Assembly: GCA_020638975.1 (NCBI GenBank)
Contig: JACKHN010000012.1
Coordinates: 62,001-126,000, forward strand
Direction: 5' to 3'
DNA length: 64,000 nucleotides
DNA from: Planctomycetaceae bacterium
GTDB taxonomy: Bacteria; Planctomycetota; Planctomycetia; Pirellulales; Pirellulaceae
Both the position numbers and the translations under genes were made by a program. The notes below the pieces were generated by a model. That model was not told the origin of the DNA. It was given only the letters and a program-made list of their open reading frames with translations, and did not search any database. Positions within the stretch are counted from its first letter, which is position 1. Each line of letters opens with the position of its first letter. Below are positions 33,047-45,000 of the stretch, piece after piece.

Positions 33047-36000
33047 TCAGATGTTAGTTAGCGGGTCGTCATTTACGAAGTTGCCGAAGAACTCATCAAT
33101 GGCGGCGACCAAGTCCTTCTCTTCAACATCGCTTACGATTCCCGTGCCTTGCACCGGAGTCTCACGTTGTGGGATCATTCCTGTTGTTAAAGACTGAATT
33201 GCGACATCTACGGAATCATCCTGAGCGGGACCGAGATCCATCGGTGAGTGGATTCCTGTGGCAAGGAAGCGAGGGTCGAATGGAAACATGGGCGACTCCC
33301 CTTCCCCGCTGCCTGTCCGATCATTCAACAGGTTGATGATCACAAGTACGTCAATTGGTGATACGGAATGATCACCATTCGCATCCAAGTAGAAAAAGTC
33401 GGTGAGTCCTTCCAACGAAGTTGGCGCAATTAGATTCCTAGGCCCATCGCTATTGAGCCGGTTGATGATGATCAACGCATCCAACGGCGAAATCATGCCG
33501 TTGTGATTGACATCGTGGGCACGAACCGGATTCTGCCATGGCGTTGAAGTTTTGACGTTCAACATTCGATCACTGACCTTGATCCGATGGCGAAACACAC
33601 CGTCCGCCACCTCAGGAAGTTCGACGCTCCAGTTGCCTGAGAACTGGATCGCGGTTCCTTCCGCGACAATCAACTCGTTCGGCAGTTCGGTTTGATTTGC
33701 GGCATCCAACGTGATCGGAAAACCTCCCGTCGACGCAAGCGTCAGTGGCTGGCGATTGCCAGCGGCATCTAATGCATCGCTGAAGAAGACATATTCTTCG
33801 TCCAAGTCACCCTCGAATTCTGTGCCGGGCGTCTCCGGGTCCAGCCTTGCCACTCTTGCCAATGGGCTGTTCGGTGACACCGCAAAAATGGTGAACTCGC
33901 TGACTTCCGTTGGTGAAAGTGTCGCGGCGTCGGACTCCACCGAGACAAAGTACCGCCGTGTCGTGGATTCAAGCAGTGTCGAGACAACTCGTGTTGTCGG
34001 CGGTGTCCTGTCGAGGGTCCAGGCCTCCGTATAGATGCCAGTGCCTCGCACCCCGTCCGCTCCGCGAAGTAACCGAAGATCGACGGACAGCCGATATTCA
34101 CCTTCCTCGAATGTGGCATCGCCAAGTCCGCTGACGGTAAACATACGACGATCGGCGGAAGTCTCGATGACAATGGACGCGGGCACGCCGACATCCGAGC
34201 CATCGCGCTGAAGCGATAGGACATCCGCAGTGAATGAATCTGCGGCGACCGGTTTCGCAAAGGTTAGGGTGAATTGGTCAATTGTGGTCCGACGGATTCT
34301 GGGTGTGAATCCTGTCGTCTCTGTCACGATCGGCGGCAGGCTTGTTGTGAATGCATTGGGTAAGTCAAAGTCGGTGGTATTGCCAGCGATGTCGATCACG
34401 CGTCCGCTTAGTTCGTTTCGGCCTTCTGCGGGAAGCCGGAGTGGGATTGAAAAGTTCGTATCAGTAAGCGGTCCTCGAAACAGCTCGTCTCCGGTGAATT
34501 CGTTCTCAATGACGAGCGTCAAGTCAGACTCCAATGCGGTCCCCGAGAAAACAGCATTCGGTGACTCTTCGCCTGCACCTTCGGGAAGCTCCTCGACAGC
34601 GACAGCGAGATTCTCCGGCGCTACGGGAGACACCAGATCGATCGTCCACGTCGTCGATTCGCTACCGATTCCCGCGTTGCCAGCGAGATCGCGAACGGCG
34701 GCAGCATCGATGCTGAATGTGAAGTCCGCGATTTGTGGATCGGCAATGAAAGCCTGCACCCAGTTGATTCCACCAATGCGGTAGATGTTGTTGCCACGAT
34801 CCTCAACCGTGACTCGACCTTCCCCAGCCAGCAGATTTTCCGTGCCACCGTCGCGAATCAGTATCACATCATCGAGCGTCAAGCTGGACGGATCGATCGC
34901 TTCGGAAAACTCGACATCGACCCGTTGGACAACAATGTTGCGAGGATTCGTGGGTGGTGCGAACACGGCAATGATTCTTGGCGGCGTGGCATCCAATTGC
35001 CAGGCATGCGATCGTTGACCGATGCCAGCATTGCCATCCAAGTCGAGCAGGGCGGTGGCGTCCAGGGTCAGTTCGTAGTCTCCATCTGTTGAAGTGAGCG
35101 ACTCGAGTCCCGATATCTCGTACAACCCGCTCTCCACTTCGTTGACCGAGGCCCCGCTGACGTCAACCGAAACGCCGTCATGCAAGAGGGAAACGGCACC
35201 AAGAATCGACGCCAATTGCACGGGTTCCGTCACACGCAATTGAAACGTGCTGATTGGCGAAGTCGAGAATTCGTCCGGCAAGCCAGTCAACGCAATGACC
35301 GCTGGCGCCGCTTCACCTTTTACCCAAATGATCGACTCCAGGCCCTCGCCGCGATTGCCAACGAAGTCACGGACACCAGCGAGATCGACTTGGAGTTCAT
35401 AGACCGCATCCTCCTCGGTCAGAGTGCCGAGACCCCCGATTCGCACGAGAGGATTCGATCCCGTGAGAACGGTGATTCCCGCAGTGGGCACCGCGACACC
35501 GTTTTTCAACAATGTGACATCGCTGATGTCGAGCGACGCGGGATCAATCAGCTCGTCGAATCGAACGTCGATATGACCGAGAGCGCGAGCTGTCGGATTA
35601 GGATCGACGCCCGCAAAACGTTCGACACCTGGGCCAGTAAGATCGCCGTTGGAATAGATGAACTCGTAGTTGCCCGTGCTATCGAAATCCAAGAGATGGA
35701 CTTTGTTCTCGTACAACGGACGAAGTCCTAATCCAATGAATGTTCGATCGGTCTGCCAGAAATTGCTCGGGTCGAGCATCGTACCGTCGGAACGACGAAC
35801 GCCGACCAGTTGGAATTCTCCGTCGCTGGGATCCGTGAGGTTTACATAGGCCCAGCCGGTCGGCATCGACGCCGTCACGTTCACAACCAAATTGGAAAAG
35901 CTCGCTGGCGAGTCAAACTGGCCATTGCTTCCCAACTGGACATCGACCACTGATCCGTCCGACAGGTACAACGAGTCGGGTGAATCTTGCGGATCGGGAA

Positions 36001-39000
36001 TATCGTTGACCAGGAAGTCGGTCAACGAATCATCGATGCCTGACGCCGTAGCTTGGACGGCACGGATCAGTTCGTGGATCTCGACGCTCTTGATCAGGCT
36101 CAGCTCGGGACTGCCGAAGTCGGAAATGTGTTCGAAGCTGGCTTCGTATTCGGTGAACAGTCCTTGCAGCGTCGACTCGAGCTGCCACTCGGCGATCGCG
36201 AGTTCACCGCCGGGCAGGTCACCGATCAGAGCGGTGAGTGTCCGCTCCGCCGGCTCGCCGTTGACGCTGGTGCCGACAATCTCGAAATCGATCAGCAACC
36301 CTTTCTCATTCTCGATAATTTTGGGCTGAGCCGACTCGATCCGTAGATCTTTCGCTGTCCCAACTCCACGATTCTGAACCTGGACCCCGAGCGTGAAGAT
36401 CTCCGCCGGTTCAATCTCGTCGGTGAACGGATCGTCGCTGATGACATCTCGTTGCAGAAAATAGTCGAGATCGAGTGCCGGTTGCGGCTTGACCGTAATC
36501 AACGCCGGAAGGAAATCATGCCGCACGTCGATCTCCAATTCCTGATAGGTGACAAATCCACCCACAAAGTACACGGTGTCCCCGTTCGGCGCGGCGTCTT
36601 CCGAGGGAACGATCAACCATTGGGTCGTTGCCTCTGACAAGGCAGGAACACTGTCCGTACCATCGAACAGCACGCTGCCGTTGGAGAGCGGCTTCGTAAT
36701 TCCAAACAAGCTGGTCCGATCGACTCCGTTTGCGTCTAGCACGAAGATCTCCGCTTCGACCATCTCGACAGGTACGCTCATCTCGTTGTTCAGACCGAAC
36801 TCGGCAAGGAAGGCGGAACGCGTTTGGATAACATCTTGGCTGATCTGCAGACGAATCTCCGCGCATGTGCCGTCATCCGACAACGAATTTAACTGCGTAA
36901 CGAGATTGGCGTGAGCCGCGGTCATGGCATCCACTGCATTTGCGTATCCCATTTGCACGATTTCCTCTTGAGCCGCAGTCGCGGCATCGATCGTCGCCTG
37001 GAACTCCGCAAGATCAATGAAGTCGCCGTTCTCGCCTTCGTTGAGATCGGATTGCGTGAAGACTCCGCGTGCGTAGTACTCCACGGAACGATTCCAACGC
37101 TCCGCAAAGCGATCCAGCTGATCGTCCGTGAGCATGGACGGTCGCAAGGATGAATGGCGCAACAATGACAATTCTGTTGAAGAGATGGCAACCATCTCGT
37201 TGTCGGGTGAGAACGAGAGACCGTTAACCAGATCGAGCCAGTTCTTCAACAATGTCGAGGATTCGGAAGCGAGGAATTCCGGGCTGCCGTAGATGTAGCT
37301 GATTTGAGCAAGCATGGATTGGATGCGACGCGCCTGAGCGAGCACCTCCTGCGATGCCTCGGCAAGTCTTGTCCGGGGATCATTCGTCTGCTCGCCTTCG
37401 CCTTCCCCTTGCCGTGCGGATAGCGTGTTTGGCGAGTACGGCTCAGCGCCAAGCAACGCCAACCCGAAATTCCCTGCCTTGATGCCCTTGTTTACGATTC
37501 CCAGCAACTTGAGAGGAATGGCAACGGGGTAGGACAGATTTGCTAACGCCAGCGCGCAGGAAGCTGCCGTGTTCGCGGCGTCCCAAGCGCTCGGCGCGCC
37601 TCCACCACCCAACGCCGCTCCTAGGGCACTACCGATGCCGGCACCGCACCCTAGAGCACCGGGTAGGAGTGCGCCAATCAGGTCAAGGGCCGGTCTGGCT
37701 AGTCCGACTTGATCTCCCAGATCATTGGCGGCATCGCCAGCATCATTGACTTCTTCGCCACAGCGTTTCTCCACCACGGGTGGAGGAGGTCTGTACGAAT
37801 CGACGACCGGCCCAAGTTCTCGCTGTCGACCCCTGCTCGCCGTGCGAGAACCTCCGAAGATCAAGGGTCCCGGGTACACGATGTGAATGCTTCCTACACC
37901 AGGCCCAACGCCGCCCCCGTTCGGCCCTCCGCCCGCAAGCCGCTGGCACGTATTCACGACACCGGGGACAGGGATGGGGACATTCTTATAGTTCGTGTGC
38001 GGGCCGCAATCGTATTCGTAGGTCGTAACGATTGACAGGCCGCACGGAACAGACTGATCCCGCGGCACGGTGCCTCCCGGTTGCCCCGGCCCCTTCGGAT
38101 CATTGGGATCACCGGGATAATTCGGATCGTTGGGATCGCCAAGGAACACGAAGTCGTTCGTTCGAGTGACCTTGATGGGAATCACGATCGAGGATTTGGC
38201 CGGTAGGACGGGAATGTGATCGACCAAAGGCTCAATCGAATAGAACGGGTGGTCGCCGATAATGAGCTCGATGTCTTCCGCCTGAATCAGTCCGTAGTTC
38301 GTGTAGCGAATTTCGAAGACTTGTGAGTCGCCAATGATGTCCAACGCTTCGAGGTCGATGTTGGATTCCACCACGACGACCGGAGCCGGAACGTTGGTTT
38401 GGAACTCCGCCTCCAACGTAATTCGAGTCCGATCCTCGACTTCGATTTCCTCCACTTTCCATGTGTATTCCACGAAGTTACGAGAGATGAAGACCTGCTC
38501 TTCGGCCAGCCCACCGGCAGGCACCGTCAAAAGCAATTCGTTCGAGTCGTGATCTTCCGAGGAGACTTCGACCAGATACTTGCCGCGAGGCACTCCCCGG
38601 AACTCGATTGAGCCGTCGTCGTTGATGCTTACCGAGCCAGACGTTTCTCCCTCTGCTCCGTTCGCTGCACCCGCACTTGTCGCGATCAGCTCCCGCGTGA
38701 TCGGATCGCGCAGCTCGACACTCGCTCCTTGCACGGTTGGTGCGTCGTCCGCAAAGTAGAAAAGCTCATCGACAACCGTCACTCGCAAATCTCCCACGGT
38801 TTCGGCGACCGCTCGGAAGTTGAAGTTGATGGCAACTTCCGAAGTGTCGCTGCTGGCAATCACGCGCCCGCGATACTCAGTGAGTTCTAGATCGAGCGCA
38901 GGGGTCAACAGCAAGGTGACCGCTGTCGATTCTCCAGCGGGGATGTTCTCGATTGTCCGCCCGGATACCACGGACAGCCAAGGCGCGCCAGCCGGAAGCA

Positions 39001-42000
39001 ACAGATCAATCGGACCTGAGTCGGCCCCGCCGCGATTCTCGATCACCAACTCGACGCTTGTCTGCTCGCCGACCACCATTCCCGTTGTGATCGTTGGCTG
39101 ATCAACAAACAACGCTGCCGCTGCTGGGATCACATCGACCCCGATTGGAATCTCCAGCGGAGGCGCTTCGTTCGTTGTAATTCGGAGAATGAATTGCGAT
39201 TCGCCAATCGCGGCTCCCGAATCCGTCAAGTCATACGATAGCTCGAACGAATCGGATGCAGCGAGATCACTGCTCGCGATGGTTGGCGTCACCGTTAGAC
39301 CACTCGCCACGCCGATGGCTTCGACGGCCAGTCCGGTGAGTTCCACATCGGCCAGATTGCGGATCGTGATGGTTTCCGTCGTCGTCGCACCAACGGCCAA
39401 GTGAATCAAGTCGAAGCCTGCGGTGGGCTGAAGACCGAGCAACAGAAACTCATCCTGAGACGGGCTGTCAGAGATCGCCGGATGCGCTGCCGCCACGATG
39501 TACCGGCCGCCTTCACCGGGAAGTGGCGTGAAGATCGTTTTAAAATTGCCTGCCGCATCGGTCCGAGCGGCCAGGACGCGTTGCGTTCCACGCACCGTCA
39601 CCGTCACGGCGACGTTAACGAATGCGGCCGGAGATCCGTCTTGGTTCGTGGCGGAACCGGTCAACGTGACTGATGTGCCCGTCGATGCACTGTCAATGTC
39701 GGCGGAGACTGTCGCCGTGTAGGGAGCCTGGATGACAACAGGCGTTGACGAGACGAAGAAGTTGTTCGTCTCCAGCCCTTCCCGCACGCGTTCGTTCGCA
39801 TCGACTTCGATCACTAACCAAAACTCGCCAGGCGTGGCCGGGAACAATACGGGTACGGATCTTTCATTGGTCACGTCAACTGATAGCGGACCGGCAAACG
39901 AATACTCCGCCAGTAGTGAATCGTCGCCTGGAAGCCGATCCGCGGACAGATAGATTCGCTCGGTCCAACCGGCGGTAACTGGAGCGATTCCCTGATTGGA
40001 CGTTGACCACTGGATGGTGGATCGCGAGTTGGGCGACACCTCGCCTGGTGCCGTAATGGATGTTGGTACGAGGTCAGGCAAATTCGAATCGGAAATCACG
40101 ATGGACGCCACGCCGCTATTGAATCCGTCGGCGTACGCGGTGACGAGAACGGACTGATCGCCGTCCACGGCATCATCCTCCAGGCCGCTGACCGTCACTT
40201 CGACCGAAGCCAGACCAGCAGGAATCGTCAACGTGGCCGGCACGGAAAGCTCCGTGTCGTCGCTCGACGAAAGCGAAACGCTCATCGCCAAGGCCGTGTC
40301 CGTATTTCGGGAAACGGTCAGAATCGCGGTGCCCGTTTCGCTGACCAAGCCCCGATCCAGTCGTGCCGTCAGTGTAGGTCCATCGTTGTCGAGCAACCTG
40401 ATCGAACCGGAAACTGCTGCTGGTGTAATGGGAGACGAATTGAAATCAGGCCTCGGCGTTGCGGTGATCTCAACGTCGCGCTCGCCATCCACTTGATCGT
40501 TCTCCAACGCAATGAAAGAGAACTGCGCCGAACGTGCCCCGGCTGGGATGGCGACAGTCGGTAGAACGAACAGCGCACTTGGTTGCGATGTCGCGAGCGA
40601 GATGGAGATCGGCTCTTGGCGAGCGACTGGAATCGAGACTGTCCCCAACGCATCGGAACTGCCTTCCGTCGTCGTTGGCATCAAATCCAGTGTGAGTACC
40701 GGCACATCGCTTGCAGCAATAGCAACACGTGCCCTACCACTGACGTAGCCGGTCGCCTTCGCCTCGATCGTGACGCTCTCGATTCCCTCAAAGACGTCGT
40801 CGTCGATCACCTCGAAGGGGATGTCAAGCGTGTTCTGCCCGGCCGGGATGGTCACGACCGCAGGCAGTTCAAGCTCGCTTCGGGGATCAGCGGACAACCG
40901 CACGATGAAATCCGATCCGGCGAGACCGTTGTAGCTGATGTTGAGGGTTGCCGCATCGCCTTCGTTAAGTTGCTCCGCGGAGACCGTAGCGGTGATGGTG
41001 GGGACGTCGGTATCGATGACGGACAGGGAAGCACCCGCCGAAGTGAATCCATCGGCACTTGCCGTCAGCGTCACGTTCGCGTTTCCGTCCACGATGCCAT
41101 CTTCGCTTGCAGAAACAAGAAACTGCGTGCTGCTACGCCAGGCAGGAATGATGACTTCGCTTGGCATGCCAAGCTGTGAGGCATCGTCCGCGGCGAGGCG
41201 GACCGTCAAGGGAGTCGCGGTTGCGCCATTGCGAGTGAGCGTGACACGGCGAGCCGAGTCGCCCTCGGTGAGTTCTGAAGAGGAAATGTCAAGTGACAGC
41301 AATCGCGGGACGCTACTGGATGTTGAACTGACGAATCGATTGTTCTCCCGCGATTCAAATACAATGTCTGCCGCGTCGACTTCGACAACAAAATAGACAT
41401 CGCCCGCGAAACTGCCTGGCGGAAGCTGAATCGAGTTGGTTCGGACTGTTGAACTTTGACCGGCTGCAAGATCCTCCTCGAACACGAACGTGCCGAGCAG
41501 TTGGCGTTTCTCGCCAGATGTCGAGTCGGACAGATAAAGTCGCTCCTCCCACGTTCCGGTTGCTCCAACGGCACCTTCATTCGAAGTGATCCAGGAAACA
41601 TCAAAGGCTTCGGCGGGGTCGATCGACACGGGAGCTGCGATGGAGTCGCTGGCGACCACCAGATCCGGCAAGGGCGGTGGAGCGATCGTGAGCGGCGAGG
41701 CTGCCTCTGACAGATTGTTGTCGTCAAGGATGAACTCGAACAGGTCATTGCGGAAATCGGTCTGCACAAAGACGTGATGGTCGCCCGCCAGCCTCTCGGA
41801 CAGCGTTGTCGTCACTTGTGCCGTGTAAGTCTGCTCTGGATCGAGCGCACCAGTCCTGACTGCGTTTCCAAGGACAATATCGTCAATGTCGCCGATGGTC
41901 TTGTTGGCCGAGAGGATGACGCGGTCACTCCAGCGATCAACATCGGTAGCGGCTGTCCCATAGTTCCCGACCGTCCACGAAATCGTGATCTCGTCACCGG

Positions 42001-45000
42001 CCATGGGCGGAGACGGCAGATTGATTTCCGAGGCTACGAGGTCCGCGATCGTCAACTCGTCAGAGATCGTGACATCTAACCGATATTGGCCCAGGACGCC
42101 TTCTCCATCCAGCCCCACGACGACCGCATAGAACAGCCCCGACTGCATCGCGGTAAACCGCGCGACATCCGAGCCTGTGGGAACCGGGTTGACGGAGACA
42201 ACGGTTCCCGCAGCATCGCGGATCTCGATCAACGGTTCAAGTTCGCTCCACGTAGGCGTCTGCACACGGGCCAAGATCGTCTCGCCGGCTTCGACCTGGC
42301 CCAGATTGAAATAGTCCTCATCAACGTTCCCGGATTCGCCCGCCATGACCGTTCCGACGATCACTCCGTTGCGAGCTTCATTGTCCTCCACGAGCTGGAT
42401 GGCATCGGCGCTCGCCGCGCTATCGTTGCCGTAGTTCTGGTCAGTCTCGATATCCGCACTGCGATTCAGGTTCACGCGAATGTCGTAGTCGCCACCCTCG
42501 AAATTGCCTCGCTGCACCTGGACGAAGTAGGTCCCGTCTGAAGGCAGTTCAACATCGCTAATGTAGCTCGTGTTTCCAGGACCACTCCGGAAGTCGCTGG
42601 CGATCGCAACAACGTCGGCGCCATCATCGCTGAGCCGGTAGAGCCTCAGATAGGGAGTGAACGCATCCTCTTCCGGTTGAGCCCAGACATCGGCGTGATC
42701 ACCAGCAGCACCTTCGAAGGTCCACCAGTCCTCATCCGTATCCGGGTCGACCGAGCCGTAGCCGACTTCGCTGCGATACCACCCTGTGCCGCGACTGTCG
42801 ACTCGGAGAGTTAATGGCGTCGCTTTGGTGAAATCACCGTTGCTTCGACCCTCAAAAACAACATCATCAGGAACTGCCTGTACAGAGAATGCGCGAACGA
42901 AGTCACCGCCAGCCGTCCCGTCGGTGTCACCGTCGAGGGCGTTGCCAAGAACATCGGTCACACTAGCGCCGATGGTCAGTCGATAGTCGCCATCGGCAAG
43001 CGGACCGTCATAGATCACGACGTCCAGATCCAGATCACCCGCTTCGTAGGTGAACCCCAAGTCATACAGAACGTCGTCGGACGTATCGAAGTTGCCATCG
43101 GCTCCCGCACCGCGCAGGTCCAACGCCGAATCGATCACCGTATCCACGGCCAACTTCTCGCTGAACATCACCGCAAACGATGACAGCAGGTTCGTTGTCG
43201 TTTCGCCGTCTGCCGGAAGCCGCGTCACTTCGTTAACGACTGGTGCGACCAAGTCAGCAACCGTCACGTCCAGCACGTACTGCGCATCCGGTCCGGCGCC
43301 TGCCGATGCGCTAACGCGGGCATAGTACATACCGTCCTCGGCAATCGTTCCAGAGAACAGCGCGGGATCCGTCTCCGTATCGCTCACCACATTGCCATCG
43401 GCATCGATCAACTGGACGACCGAAGCGAGGCTGCTCCACGACGGAACTCGAGAAGCCAGCGTGACGGAAGTACCAGAATTCAACAAACCCAATTCAAACG
43501 TGTCTTCGTCCGTGTTCGACCCTGTGGTGGACATGATCGTTCCACCGATGGAAGCCGTCGAGGTCGTACCAGCCGTTGAAAACGTGAGTGGATCGGCTCC
43601 GCCAATCCTGTCATTGGCGTAACTAGCATCCGTTTCCAGGGCCGCATCGCGCGACAAGTCAACACGTACTTGATAGTCGCCCATACTGCTGAAGTAGCGT
43701 GAAACCTCAACGAAGTACTCTCCTGTTACCGAAAGCTCAACACCACTGATAAATGACGTATTATCGGGACCAGCTTGAGAGTCGGCGGCAATTGCTGACC
43801 CATCCGGCCCACGGAGGCTCACATACGACGACAGCGACCCGAACGGCGTGACCGTAATCGCCGCCCAATCACCGGCCTCGGCGACGAACTTGTAATAGTC
43901 CACGTCGTCCGACGGATCGATCGAGCCACGACCATCCTTCTCGGTTCGCAGCAGACCCGTGCCCGCAGTGTCCGATGTCAGAGCTAAAGCGGTCGCCGTT
44001 TCGATCGTCTCGTTATCACGCCCTTCAAAGACGAACTGCGTACCGACCGCATCGACGCTGAAACGCTGTGCGTAACCTGACCCACCACCCAGCGCGTTAC
44101 CAACGACATCAGTAATCGACGCGCCGATGGTCAGCCGATAGTCGCCATCGGCAAGTGGACCATCCTGGATCACGACGTCCAGATCCAGATCACCCGCTTC
44201 GTAGGTGAACCCCAGGTCATACAGAACGTCGTCGGTCGTATCGAAGTTGCCATCGGCTCCCGCACCGCGCAAGTCCAACGCCGAATCGATCACCGTATCC
44301 GCGGCCAGCTTCTCGCTGAACATCACCGCAAACGATGACAGCAGGTTTGTTGTCGTTTCGCTGTCTGCCGGAAGCCGAGTCACTTCGTTAACGACGGGTG
44401 CGACCAGGTCAGCGACCGTCACGTCCAGCACGTACTGAGCGTCCGGCCCGGCGCCTGCCGATGCGCTAACGCGGGCATAGTACATACCGTCCTCGGCAAT
44501 CGTTCCAGAGAACAGCGCGGGATCCGTCTCCGTATCGCTCACCACATTGCCATCGGCATCGATCAACTGGACGACCGAAGCGAGGCTGCTCCACGACGGA
44601 ACTCGAGAAGCCAGCGTGACGGAAGTACCAGAATTCAACAAACCCAATTCAAACGTGTCTTCGTCCGTGTTCGACCCTGTGGTGGACATGATCGTTCCGC
44701 CGATGGAAGCCGTCGAGGTCGTTCCCATCGTGGTAAACGCGAGTGGATCGGCTCCGCCAATCCTGTCATTGGCGTAACTAGCATCCGTTTCCAGGGCCGC
44801 ATCGCGCGACAAGTCAACACGTACTTGATAGTCGCCCATACTGCTGAAGTAGCGTGAAACCTCAACGAAGTACTCTCCTGCTACCAATAGCTCAACACCA
44901 CTGATAAATGACGTATTATCGGGACCACCTCGGGAGTCGGCGGTAATTGCTGATCCATCCGGCCTGCGGAGGCTCACATACGACGACAGCGACCCGAACG

